Shown here piece by piece: positions 1-10,689 of a stretch of DNA of 64,000 bases; positions within the stretch are counted from its first letter, which is position 1, and each line of letters starts with the position of its first letter. The notes beneath the pieces are model-generated. The model saw nothing but the letters and a program-made list of their open reading frames with translations. It was not told the DNA's origin and ran no database searches. Position numbers and translations under genes: made by a program. The DNA comes from Euleptes europaea (Eukaryota; Chordata; Lepidosauria; Squamata; Sphaerodactylidae), in NCBI RefSeq assembly GCF_029931775.1, contig NC_079320.1, positions 46,548,021-46,612,020 on the forward strand, given 5' to 3'.

Positions 1-31
1 TAACTGCCACAACTGGATAACTGGTATTTAG

Positions 32-502
32 TAGGGTTGCCAGCTCTGGGTTAGAAAATACCTGCAGATTTTTGGGGCGGAGCCTGAGGAGGGAAGGGAT
101 TGGGAAGGGGAGGGACTTCAATGCCATAGAGTCCAATTGCCAAAGTGGCCATTTTCTCCAGGTCTCTATCGACTGGAGATCATAAATAAATAACTTTTAT
201 TTGTGGCTAATATGCCAGATAAAACAGGTAAAACAGAAACTGACCATACATAGTAGATGTTTACAACCAAGGCCAACAAAATTAGGAATCACCCAATTTT
301 ACATTTCCACAGATTAAACAACAAACTGGAGATCAGTTGTAAAAACGGGACATCTCCAGCTAGTACCTGGAGGTTGTGTAAAACTAATCCCAAAAAGGGA
401 AAATTACAGTAACGCGACCACTAATGTGCTAATGATGTATAACATTTGTGTAACATTGCTCTTACACAATTTCCTATCAGTACCTGGAGGTTGGCAACCC
501 CA
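32..502. mobile_element. hAT-like MITE of the TAGGGTTGCCA family, with rearranged centre
   Basis: The ends are TAGGGTTGCC and TTGGCAACCCCA, flanked by a perfect 8-bp duplication GTATTTAG (24-31 and 503-510), the length typical of hAT. Family landmarks are present: GGGGCGGAGCCTGAGGAGGG, ACTTCAATGCCATAGAGTCC and CTCCAGCTAGTACCTGGAGG. The middle (about 190-470) is extra AT-rich sequence carrying partial copies of the right end. Confidence 0.85.
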
Positions 503-551
503 GTATTTAGGCATTGGCTATCAGCAGTCGGGTTATCAGCAGAACCTATTT

Positions 552-605
552 TCTCCAGCCTATGCTGCACCAATATCTGAAGAACAAGTAATCAATAAAT
601 GATTC
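552..605 (+). repeat. Copy A of a dispersed repeat ending in AATCAATAAA
   Basis: The block CAGCCTATGCTG..CCAA..TCTGA.GAAC..GTAATCAATAAA recurs at 8285-8338. The AATAAA suggests the 3' end of a transcribed element. A related AATCAATAAA..CTGTGGCC block lies in the opposite orientation at 722-748. The family is not identified. Confidence 0.5.
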
Positions 606-1670
606 CCCACTCTCCCAGTCCAGTCTGTCTTCATCATCCTTTGTGGACCCACGGGCAAGCGGCTCCAAGGGAAGGAGAAGTAACATTAAGTAAACACACA
701 TACACATGCTCTTTGGGTGTAAATGGCCACAGTTTTTATTGATCACAACAGAATGGAGCATTGGCGGAAAAACATGGGGGCGGATCCAAGATATCGAGTC
801 ACCACCCTGTAACTCGATACACATATCGAAAGCATCGATAAACAGCCCAACCACCAGTGGGCACAGCACCGGAGTAGCACTTATGAGGCCCCACCAGGAC
901 GGGCATCTCTGTGTGGAGCCAGTGCTACCTGGGATTGGAGCACCCACTTCAGGCCCCTTAGCTGGGCATCTTTGTTGTTCTCCATCCCAAGACCCCTTAT
1001 GGGGGTCCCCATAAACGGGAAGGAAAAGCACATCTTCCCTTCTTGGATCAGACCCCATGGAAAAAACCAGCCCGAACAAACTGTGACAAAGAAAGCAAAC
1101 AACATAACCAGAACACAGGGTGGGTGGGTGGGTAACCTCGCTGTCCCGCTGCAAAGAGGATGGCAGCTGGGCTGCGCCGGCTTAAGTAGGCACAGGGAGG
1201 GGTGACGTCAGGACACCCCACCCGCCTTGGGAAGGGACTGGGAGAAACCATGAGGCAAGCATGGCCTCGCGAGACGGCGGCAGCCCAACCCGAGGGACCA
1301 TCTCCCCTTCCCCTGTATCCTGCCCGGTAAGTCCACAAGGGTGGAACCTGTTTATTAAGGTCCCCCCTTTTTTCCCCTCCCCTTCTGGCTGGTCCCCACT
1401 CTGGGCAAAACTGTATTTCACACATCCATGTTCACTAGAAGGTTAGAAAGCCAAATCATCTGGTTCAACACTTTACCAAAGAAGGGCTGGCAGATAATTA
1501 CAAAAATATTGATCTACCAATGATTTAATCCTTTCAAAAATTACAAACGAAAAACAAACAAATAAACAATGAAGTATATGACCTAGAATGTGATTTGCTG
1601 CATTTTGCTGAGTTCAGTGCAATCAATTCATCTTTCTTTCTATTACTCCAGTGTAGTCTATAACAGGCAG
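606..1670. other. Non-genic, partly GC-rich interval
   Basis: It holds a minus-strand polyadenylation-like GATCAATAAA (722-748), a (GGGT)n stretch near 1120 and a CpG-containing block (1150-1340) with GACGTCA and CTTAAG near 1180-1210. The long overlapping frames on both strands show no recognisable domain. It may be an old transposon body. Confidence 0.4.
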
Positions 1671-1886
1671 ACAGCGTGGTGTAGTGGTTAGGGGTGGCGG
1701 ACTCTAATCTGGAGAACCACGTGCAATTCCCCACTTCTCCACGTGAAGCCTGCTGGGTGTCCTTGGGCCAGTCACAGTTCTCTCAGCCCATGTGGAGGCA
1801 GGCAATGGCAAACCACATCCAAATGTCTCTTGCCTTGAAAACCCTATGGGGTTGCCATAAATCAGCTGTGACTTGATGGCACATAG
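1671..1886 (+). repeat. tRNA-derived squamate SINE
   Basis: The head GCGTGGTGTAGTGGTTAGGG is a Pol III A-box-like tRNA start. It is followed by a B-box-like stretch and the body CTTGGGCCAGTCACAGTTCT. The tail GGGTTGCCATAAATCAGCTG...CTTGATGGCAC matches the Bov-B LINE 3' end seen at 12185-12220. Confidence 0.85.
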
Positions 1887-2594
1887 TTTATAACAACTAC
1901 TAATGGAGTAGTGATTTGAAATCGATGCATGAAGGGGAAAAGATCAGGAACTGAGTGGTTCTAAGCACCAATGGTACAGAATAGTTGTAAAAAAATGTGA
2001 CTAATGGGTAGAGCTCCTGAACACATTAACTGATGGATTGTCTCTGTTACCTCTCAACCACAACGTAATTAATATTTTTATGTATGATGTACCAAAGAGC
2101 TGCTGACACAGATATCCTATGCTGTATAGCAAAGCATAAAAGCTTTTTCTAATGCAGTTCTGAGAAGGCAAATGTCAGCTGTTACAAGAGTTATCAGAGT
2201 TTAATAATCTGAGTACATTGCTTATACTCATATGTGCAGCTTAACTCAGCTGCCTCATCCAAGGACAGCCTTCTATCGGGCTGACACAGACCTTAGTGAG
2301 TGCAATGAAACCCTTCATTTTCCATTTATTGTACCATAGACTGATCCATTACTGTATGTGGAAAATTTATTAAAAATACACACCAGCCTACATAGTTTTA
2401 TTGGCTGCTTTGATCCAGATGTAAGTCTTTGCACAATATGCAACCATCTCGTTCCATAAGATTTTAAGAAATGCTGTATGTACTGGTTACACTCATACAA
2501 ATATCATGATACTTCTATATCACTTACTGGCTTTCAAATCTATTTTCCAATAGAGTGAATATTGTTAGTATGATGGAAGAAAGAACGTGTTGTG

Positions 2595-3189
2595 TGTCAG
2601 GCCTTTGCTCTGTAGTGGTAAAGGCTCTTGACACGAGTAGGCCAGTCTCTGGCTACACGTCAAGGCTTTGGTTCTCATGCCTGTAAACTCTGTGTACAGT
2701 TTCGCTGGTCCTGTTGTTCCCCAGCTGCCCCGATGTTTAGTCTTCGCTTCCTGGGAGTCGCTTATCTCAGAGTTGCTTAGCTTTGTTTACTTTTATAGCC
2801 TGAACTGCTTTTAAACATGTACTCTGCCAATAAACCGCTGCCATTACCAGCCTCACCTGTCTGTAGACAGTCAGTTCTGAAATCTATCTTTTTGCTCCTA
2901 ATAAAGTATTACTGCTTCAGAGCTACCAGCCTGGATGAGTTTGCTTTCGGGATGCTAGGGACAGAGTCGCTTATCTCGGAGTTGCTTAGCTTTGTTTACT
3001 TTTATAGCCTGAACTGCTTTTAAACATGTACTCTGCCAATATACCACCGCCATTACCAGCCTCACCTGTCTGTAGACAGTCAGTTCTGAAATCTATCTTT
3101 TTGCTCCTAATAAAGTATTACTGTTTCAGAGCTACCAGTCTGGATGAGTTTGCTTTCGGGATGCTAGGGACAGACGCCTGATCCTGACA
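2595..3189 (+). mobile_element. Solo LTR of a retrovirus-like/LTR retrotransposon
   Basis: It begins TGTCAGGC and ends CCTGACA, flanked by the 5-bp duplication TTGTG (2590-2594 and 3190-3194). It contains AATAAA-type signals. A 209-bp segment is tandemly duplicated inside it (2757-2965 and 2966-about 3174). No internal coding region is attached. It looks like the single LTR left after recombination between two LTRs. The two internal copies are nearly identical, so the duplication is young. Confidence 0.8.
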
Positions 3190-3194
3190 TTGTG

Positions 3195-5090
3195 TTGTGA
3201 GCAAAACAAGTATACAGTGCAGTCCTAGGTGGGGGGGGGGGGGCAAAGGGACTAAGGGAGCGGATTGACCCTTGCGTAAGAATATCTCCAAGTTACACTG
3301 GGGAAAGGGCCAGTTACACCGGCACAGGCCTCCAGCACTGTGGTACCACTCTCAGGTGCTGATACAGCCCCACACAGAATGAGGTGAAGGCCTCTGTGCC
3401 AGCATGGTTGTGGGTGGTTCGTGGGGCGTGGCTGGAGTTATTCGGTTCCCTAAGCTCTTTCAGCCTGGGAACACCCCCGACAGAGGCACAAAGTTGTGCC
3501 TTCAAAAAGTGTGGTGCAGCTCATAGTTGCCAATTGTACACAAAAATCGAGTGCCCCCCAACTGCAGAGGCCACACCCATAAGGCCCCAAGCAGCTCAGG
3601 ATGCTAACTATGGGGTGACCAATCACCTCACCAGGATGCCTCACAACAGCTCCCTGCCATGTGGACTTAGAGTGAGCATCAAGGCACTTTGGTGACAGGA
3701 AAAGCACAGTGAGGGCACTTAGCACAACTGGATGAGCACTTCGCGCCAACCACATGTTGCTCAGCCTTCTGGTGCATGGTGGCAGAGTAGGTCTCTGCCC
3801 TGGGACATGCGGCCTGGATGGAGTTGTCAACTCTGAAGTGCTGGAGCAACTCTTTTGTCCCGGCTTGAAAACGTGTGCGTGTCCTCATGGTCCAGGTGCC
3901 CTTCATGAGTGGGCAGTAGTGGAGGACTTGCCTGGAGCTCAGGCCATCCTGCGTGTCGTCATACCACCCATGGTAGTGGACAGCCGCAGCACTGAGATGT
4001 TGAGGAGTGAGTGTGAGGGGTTTTCCAACACCTCATCCCTGCGGGGGGGGGCACTGTCCTTGCTGCTGCACCCTTCCCAACACTTGCTTCCCATCACTTA
4101 CTGACACCTGCTCCTTCCCCTGCAGGCAACTCTCAAAGTTGGGAACGCCATCATGGGTCCATCAATGGAAGTGCCCGAGGGAGCTGGCAGAGCGGCCAGT
4201 ACCCCAAGCAGCCAGGGGACCCAGAGAGGAGGAGGCCACCATTGAGGCAAGACAGGTGTGCATTGAGAGGCTGCTGGGGGACCTGCTGAAGGCGCTTTGG
4301 GCCCCTGCACAATAACCTGCCCTGGCAGCCCCTCTTGTGCTCTGCTGTTAGCAGGGGTAGTGCTGGGGTTGGCCCAAGGGCACCATTGGCATTACCCTGC
4401 TGGTAATTGTGGCTGCTGGTGAGCAGAGAACACCCATGACTACACAGACTTTCCGTGACAACTCCCTCTTCCCCTTCAGAGATGATGGCACCCATTGCTC
4501 CATGTGGACCGGGAGCTGGCTAAGGGGTGTCTGTGGGAGGGGGATTGCAACTCTGTCAGCTGCCCAGGGACTTGTGACAGGACTCAGACCCTTTAAGGGG
4601 TTGGGGGGTTTCCACAGACACAGAGCCAGCACCTCTGGCCACGTCCCTTCTAGTCCCTGGGTTGCAATGGGTGTTTGGCTCAGCTCCTGTGCCTGCCAGC
4701 CCCTGATTGGTTCTGCCTGCCTTGTCCATCACAGCCCTACTTCCTCATCATAACACCTGTATGGGATGCAAAGTGCAGTTGCTGGGGACGTTAATGTGGT
4801 TGTGGCCACTGAAACCCAGCTACTAACTCTTTTTCCTGATGGCTGCCACCTAAACAAATCCTTTAGAGAGAGAACTAGCAGCACCGCAGTTACACTGGCG
4901 GCTGGGTGCCACAGTGCAGGCAGCCCTCAGGATTGCTGTGTGCTTAACAATGAACTATTTATTTATAAGAACTACTTGGCAGATCCAAGACAAAATGTAG
5001 ACTGAGCTTCAGCAAGCTACTCTATGGGTGATAGAAAACACTGGAGGAAGTAGGGGTGTGTTGGCCAAATTCTCCCACCCAGTAAGAATC
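3195..5090. other. GC-rich non-genic interval
   Basis: It starts with a poly-G tract (about 3231-3243). Both strands carry frames of 100-126 codons, none with a domain I recognise. One plus-strand frame near 4200-4313 ends in a helix-like EEEATIEARQVCIERLLGDL and could be the tail of a decayed transposon DNA-binding protein. That is only a guess. No splice-linked gene model is convincing. Confidence 0.35.
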
Positions 5091-5094
5091 TGAC

Positions 5095-5171
5095 CGTGCA
5101 GTCCCAGAGTTACACCCTTCCATTGCAGTCAATAGGCATAGAAGGGTATAACTCAGCTCTGGATTACACTG
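5095..5171. mobile_element. Short palindromic MITE
   Basis: GTGCAGTCC.AGAGTTACACCCTTC on the left pairs with AGAAGGGTATAACTC.GCTCTGGATTACACTG on the right. The same 80-90-bp foldback family occurs at 32939-33021. Confidence 0.65.
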
Positions 5172-5407
5172 AGTCTTCAGGATTAGTACAGGTTTTTCCT
5201 GCAGAGGAAATTGTCACAATGAGAGAGAATGCAGCTTTGAATATGATTTATATTCAAAGTATTTCCCTAGGTCTATAGTTCAACTGCCTGGAACCATGTT
5301 ATTCAATATAATTCTGAAACAGTAGCTTTGAATGTTCCTTGAAGGAAGGGGAGTATGTTGTCAGTTTCACGACTGACAATAGCCAACCTCTGCAACCTTT
5401 CCCTAAA

Positions 5408-5706
5408 AGGTAAAGGTAAAGGTCCCCTGTGCAAGCACCGGGTCATTCCTGACCCATGGGGTGACGTCACATCCCGACGTTTTCTAGGCAGACTTTGTTT
5501 ATGGGGTGCTTTGCCAGTGCCTTCTCCAGTCATCTTCCTTTTACCCCCAGCAAGCTGGGTACTCATTTTACCGACCTCGGAAGGATGGAAGGCTGAGTCA
5601 AACTGGAGCCGGCTACCTGAAACCAACTTCCATTGCGATCGAACTCAGGTCGTGAGCAGAGCTTGGACTGCAGTACTGCAGCTTACCACTCTGCGCCACG
5701 GGGCTC
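5408..5706 (-). repeat. tRNA-derived SINE, minus orientation
   Basis: On the minus strand it begins GAGCCCCGTGGCGCAGAGTGGTAAGC, a tRNA-like head with an A box. It continues through ACCTGAGTTCGATCG (B-box-like) to a GGGGACCTTTACCTTTACCT tail. A second copy of the same family is at 29576-29870. Confidence 0.85.
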
Positions 5707-5709
5707 TTA

Positions 5710-6724
5710 AACCTTTCCCTACCTGGCTATAAAGAGAGATTGGGTGACAGTGGCTACCCCAAACTGGACACCAGAGTAAATTCTGCTTCTCCTTTTTCAT
5801 CCATGAGAGTTAAAAATTGTCCACAACAGTTTGGAGGGTGTGTGGGCTAACCAGAGTACTTGCTGGATATGAGGCAAGAAGTAATAAAACAGCTGATTTC
5901 CCAGAATAACCCAATGAATACTTGACCAGGCTGAACTATAATCTCCCAAAAGTGACATTCACAGAGGAATTGACTGCTGTTCATGCACAACGAGGTCAAG
6001 ATGTAATTAAAATGCATGGCTTACCTCTCACGAAGTCCCAAAAGAATGAAAAACGGCAAAGGCATTAGTAAAGACTGGAAGTAAATGAAATGAGACAATC
6101 AGAAAAAGAGCTGAATATTAAACCACAGAGAACATGTATGAGAAAAGGAAGGTATACTACTTTGAATGAGCATGCACTGTTTTTATGAGATAAGAACAGA
6201 GAATATAAAATCAAATAGATAGAATTAAATAACAAGGAGAGAAGGAGACTTGCCAAGGATGTTGCATGGGAAGAAATTGGGAAGTCATATGCTATTCTGG
6301 CATCAAGGTAGGAAAATGGGAATTGGAGACACATAGGAAGACAGAATGTGATGGGGTGTATTGAATAAGTCCAGAGAAGGGGATAAGAAAAGAGATGAGA
6401 TATGCAGGGCTGGCTACATGGGTGGGAAGTTTAATTATGAAAACGAATCCTCAAAACTGCCTGCAGTCCGGTGAAATTCAGAGCAAGATATTTCATACTC
6501 AGGTAAGCCCATTAACGACAAAATACATACAAACATTATCAATTAGGGAGGAAGCCTGCGTGTTTCAAACAGTTGATCATATTTGTGTTCCCTTTGTAGT
6601 GTACATGGGGCTATTCCATTTTGTCTTAACAACCTTGTGCGGCAAGCAAGGCTGGGAGATCATAGATTTCCCAAGGTCACCCAGTGAGCTTCAGAACTGA
6701 AGGCTACTTCAGAAAAGAGTCATG
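5710..6724. other. Intergenic sequence, nothing recognised
   Basis: AT-rich DNA without repeat landmarks or coding potential that I can support. Confidence 0.4.
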
Positions 6725-7130
6725 ATTTAGTTATATATTTTATTAGGGGATTTAAAACCCACTCCTCAAAATACTACTGTCTCAAGGCAAGGTACAATAA
6801 AATCAAAACATGTCAATCATTGAATAACCTATAAAACAACCAACCAAAACAGACCAATTAAATAATCAGTTGCAATTCTATAATCATTCCAAATTCACAG
6901 ATAACTGCTATGGTCTAGAACAAAGAAATGCATCTTCCAGGCCTTCTTAAAACCAACCAGATCTCAGATCTCACAGATTGCAGCTGAAAGATGGTTCTAG
7001 CAGTCTAGGGGTGACAACAGAGAAATCATGATCAGATGTAGTCACATATTTAGTACAATAGCCCAACTGAGCATAAGCAACAGTAGTCAGAACTTTCTAT
7101 GGAGGAACGTGGGTGGCAAGTCAGGAAGCC
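6725..7130 (-). repeat. LINE 3' untranslated tail, minus orientation
   Basis: Read on the minus strand it has TTTTGATTTTATTGTACCTT, CCTTGAGACAGTAGTATTTT and a final GGGTTTTAAATCCCC with A-rich repeats. This is the layout of CR1/L2-type LINE tails. The upstream part includes GAAGGCCTGGAAGATGCATT. Confidence 0.5.
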
Positions 7131-7639
7131 TCCACCTGGAGTCCAACAGGAGAATTGTATGAGTGCTCTCATAACCTACAAGCCTGACCTTTTAGGAAAA
7201 AAATATGACACCATCAAAAACCAGCATTTCTATCAATGTCCCCATGTCATCTTGTTTGAGCTATGCTTACATTTATTCACCCACCTCCGGTCCACAGCCT
7301 TTTTTACACAGCTGTTAACTGCCACTGTCCTTCTTTCTAGCAATTATAAAGGGAAGGGGACTTATGATTCACTCAGTGGACTCTGCAACCCAATTGAGGT
7401 TCCTGACCCATGGGATGAAGGCCAGTGCCCTAAAGATTTACCTACTGTGATGCAACCCTGAAGCCCTCTACATATGACATGTGTTGAAATCAATGCATAT
7501 AGAGGGGCAATGGCCCCAAGGTGCAGGCCCCATCCCACCTATGTGCAATCACCAGATCATGATCACAAAGACTACATGTATAGTAAGTATACACATACAC
7601 CTCCCTCCCCGTAACTGGGAACACTGGGAACTCACCGAT

Positions 7640-8110
7640 TTACACACCAAGGGGCGGGCATGGTCGTAGAGGTGCAACCTTCTTGATAGCTTCAAGGATG
7701 GTCACATTCCACGCTCCCACTGAAGCCTAGCTGAGCATGTGTTTGAGATCATAAACTCCCCCAGAACATCCTGGAATCCAGTAGGATTCATGAGCCTCTG
7801 CGGTCGGTCCATTTTATCTGGACCTCTTTAGATGCGAGGCGTTGGAGCCACATTCACCTCGCTTTAGGTAGGTAGTGGTCAGACCATACTGCAGGTCAAA
7901 TCTCTAACCATGAAACCAGGCCCTCCCTCAACTGTTTAGTGCAAAAAATTAAATCCAGTGCGTGGTCTCTTTCATGTGTTAGGCCCATCACAACTTGATA
8001 GAAGTTCAAGGCAGTCGAAGGGACTATAAAATCCTGGGCCAGTCTTGCTAAGACATCCTAGCCATGGATACTGAAGTCCCCTACAGCAATTAGCCTAGGA
8101 GTCTCCAATA
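7640..8110 (-). pseudogene. Decayed LINE (L2/CR1-type) endonuclease-domain fragment
   Basis: Translating the minus strand gives LIAVGDFSIHG, then HALDLIF and VWSDHYLPK, then EAIKKVAPLRP. These match the AP-endonuclease landmarks GDFN-H and SDH and the following AP-L segment of L2-type ORF2 proteins. There are in-frame stops, so it is a dead copy. The rest of ORF2 is missing. Confidence 0.75.
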
Positions 8111-8284
8111 CCACATCCAACAATATCTTGGAGCTGATCCATTGACCATGCCCCCTGGAAGATGGTGACAGGCAGGAACAGTGGTTCTGCTGCTTCCAGA
8201 CGTAATACCAGCCCTCTTCCCTTGGTTACCCCAACAGGCGGGTTGGGGAAGGTGCTGTTGGACTGTCAGCTACACCCCTGTTCC

Positions 8285-8338
8285 CAGCCTATGCTGTGCC
8301 AAAGTCTGAGGAACCTGTAATCAATAAAGTTGTGGCCA
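8285..8338 (+). repeat. Copy B of the AATCAATAAA repeat
   Basis: It shares CAGCCTATGCTG, CCAAAGTCTGAGGAAC and GTAATCAATAAA with 552-605. Downstream, TGTCATCTTTCTCTCCCACC resembles the region after the first copy. Confidence 0.5.
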
Positions 8339-8611
8339 GTGTTTCCCAGCATGGGGATCTGTGTCATCTTTCTCTCCCACCACCTATGGGCTGGTCCTCA
8401 GTCCACACACAAAAGTCAGGCTGAAAAATGCTGACTAGGCCAGAGTCACCCTATGTTCTTCATATCTGAGTGGGATCCTGAACTTGAGTTTTTCTCTTTT
8501 AATTTGTTTTATTTTATAATATTTTTATTTTTCCAAAACAAGGGTACAGAAATGGAAGGGGGAAGGGAATAATAGAACCCCCCCGCCCACGAAATATAGA
8601 TTACCGTATAT

Positions 8612-8952
8612 ACCCATGTATAAGCCGACCCGTGTATAAGCCGAGGTGCCTAATTTCTCCCCAAAAATGGGAAAAAATTAGGCACCCGTGTATAAGCCAA
8701 GGATCGGCTTATAACCCCTCCCCCCCCCCGCAGGCTTACCTTACCGGCGAAGGTGGTGGTGGCGGCGGCGGGCCCCCCGCAGGAGGCTTCCCCCGGCCCT
8801 TCCAGGGTGGGGGGAGCTGGGCGCGCGGCCTTCCAGAGGCCGCAGGAGGATTCCCCCGGCCCTTCCAGGGCGGGGGGAGCCGGGCGCGCCCGGCAGTGGC
8901 GGCCGCGTGGCCTTGCAGCGGCCGTAGGAGGATTCCCCCGGCCCTTCCAGGG
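8612..8952. mobile_element. Fragment of a TIR element with CpG-rich repetitive interior
   Basis: It starts ACCGTATATACCCATGTATA followed by AAGCCGACCCGTGTATAAGCCGA, a tandem terminal motif related to the ends of the 61039-62165 element (CCGTAT...GTATAAG-CGACC). An internal near-inverted pair (AAATTAGGCACC) follows. Positions 8755-8952 hold about 2.5 imperfect copies of a 65-90-bp GC-rich unit with CCCCCGGCCCTTCCAGGG. No matching right terminus is found, so it is truncated. Confidence 0.65.
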
Positions 8953-8999
8953 CACTAGTAACAGCATTATAATGTTTATTCTGGACTATGGACTGTGAT

Positions 9000-10022
9000 A
9001 TAATGTGATGCAAACTGTATCATGCGACTCAATAAATGTCTAAACGTGTCTCAACTTTTATTGAGAGGGGGGAACACATGCCCATATCGCAGCAGTTCAC
9101 ATTTCCCCTGTACAGCACTGTGGTTAAGTCATACTGAATTCATCTCAGTTCACTATGCGCAGTGAAGTCTTTGTGTTAAAGGAGAATATTGGGCAGCACA
9201 TTCTGAGTGCTGCCTCACTTTCCTCTCCCCATAACGCAAGTCCGCTTCTCAGTTATCCCCTGTAAAAATGGGACACTTATTTGTTCTCTTTTGCTGGCAA
9301 TTGCTGTATCAGTAAACTGAACTGGGACACTTATTCAGCTTTACTAAGCATCATCCAAACAATGACCCATTTCTGAGTGAGGGAGATTTTTACTTAATGC
9401 ACCTGATGCAGCCTTTTAATTCTCTCGGGTCCAGATGCCATCATCTGTGACAAGTGAAAATGGATTTGATCAACTACAGTCCCCAGAGAACATCTGTCTA
9501 CATCATAAATCCTCCATGGAATCAGCCAGCGAATTGCTGCTGCTGCCTGGCAGATTAGGAAGAGGTTGTTCCAGGTCAAGTCTCTTAAAACATATCTGAT
9601 GAAGTAGGGCCCAGTATATAAATTTTTATGCCACAAACATCCTTAGGCATCACAAGACTCCTTTTTACCTTTAAAACACAAGGCCTCGGAAAGAATAATT
9701 AATGCTGCTGCAGGAGTGTGTATTGGGGGGGATCTTTTAAAATCAAATGCAGTTAAAGTCAACTGTTATATCTGTTCAATGTACATGAAAATGTGCCTTT
9801 TGTTTAGAAAAATAGAAGCAAGCAACACCATTATTCTTCATGACAGCTGCACAGCACTGGAAAATCTGAGAAGGCCCCAGAACTCAATTCCCCTCCCCCT
9901 TTAAATATTTAAAGAAATCATAAATGCTGCATGTGCCAAGGAGATCACCATGCCTTGCCAGCGCAGCTGAAAGCACTTTGTTACCCAAAGCTGTGGGAGT
10001 GTAGCATAATAGGAGGTATGCC
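9000..10022. other. Intergenic, nothing recognised
   Basis: No repeat landmark or coding region that I can support. The reading frames here are below 81 codons. Confidence 0.4.
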
Positions 10023-10030
10023 CCCTCCAC

Positions 10031-10681
10031 TATGGTTGCCAACCTCCAGGTAATTCAAAATAAAGGCACTAGCAAAAATACACACAATAAGGCAACTACA
10101 ATGCAAAATTGCTATTAGAAAAATATATTGAGAATAAATTCTTACTAACACAACCTCAATTGAGCAGATAGAAAAAATATTTTTACAAGTGGTATAAATT
10201 AGACCCAATATGATGACGCAAGAGCGTTACAAGTAATTAAATATAGGCATAATTGCTCAGTTCATTTCAAGTCCATCCATATAAAATGCAAAATGCAACA
10301 GTTAGGCAGCGGAAACCAGACGTTGTGCAATGGAAATCCGGTATAGTTCCATTTCATACGAAACTTTTTCAAGCTTTCAGTCCTTCCGTGCACTATTCAT
10401 TCAGTCTATGAAGGAGTGTACCTTCCTTTTGCATGGACGGCAAAGTAAGACGTCTCCTGAGTAGCACTTGTAGCCGTTTTTGACTACAACCTCCAGGTAA
10501 TAGCTGGAGATCTCCTGCTATTACAACTGATCTACAGCCAATAGAGATCAGTTCCCCTGGAGAAAATGGCCACTTTGGCAATTGGACTCTATGGCATTGA
10601 AGCCCCTCCCCAAACCCCACCCACCTCAGGCTCCACCCCCAAAACCTCCCACCGGTGGCTAAGAGGGACCCGGCAACCCTA
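10031..10681. mobile_element. TAGGGTTGCCA-family hAT-like MITE split by a later insertion
   Basis: The left piece (TATGGTTGCCAACCTCCAGG) begins at 10031. The right piece runs from about 10487 to GGCAACCCTA at 10681. The flanks CCCTCCAC (10023-10030) and CCTTCCAC (10682-10689) are an 8-bp target duplication with one change. The family core GATCAGTTCCCCTGGAGAAA is intact. Confidence 0.8.
10055..10486 (-). mobile_element. Unidentified retroelement inserted in a hAT-like MITE
   Basis: This 432-bp insert is flanked by a perfect 15-bp repeat CAACCTCCAGGTAAT (10040-10054 and 10487-10501), the kind of duplication made by LINE-type retrotransposition. On the minus strand it begins GTAGTCAAAAACGGCTACAA and ends in an A/T-rich stretch with ATTTTGAA. 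The family is not recognised. Confidence 0.65.
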
Positions 10682-10689
10682 CCTTCCAC

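Noticed and set aside
546-1154. 202-codon minus-strand open frame
   Set aside because: No recognisable domain. It crosses repeat modules at both ends and lies in a non-genic, compositionally biased stretch.
4007-4315. Possible transposon DNA-binding protein tail
   Set aside because: Only a short helix-like C-terminus is suggestive. No Myb/SANT landmark residues are visible, so it is kept only as a remark in the interval entry.
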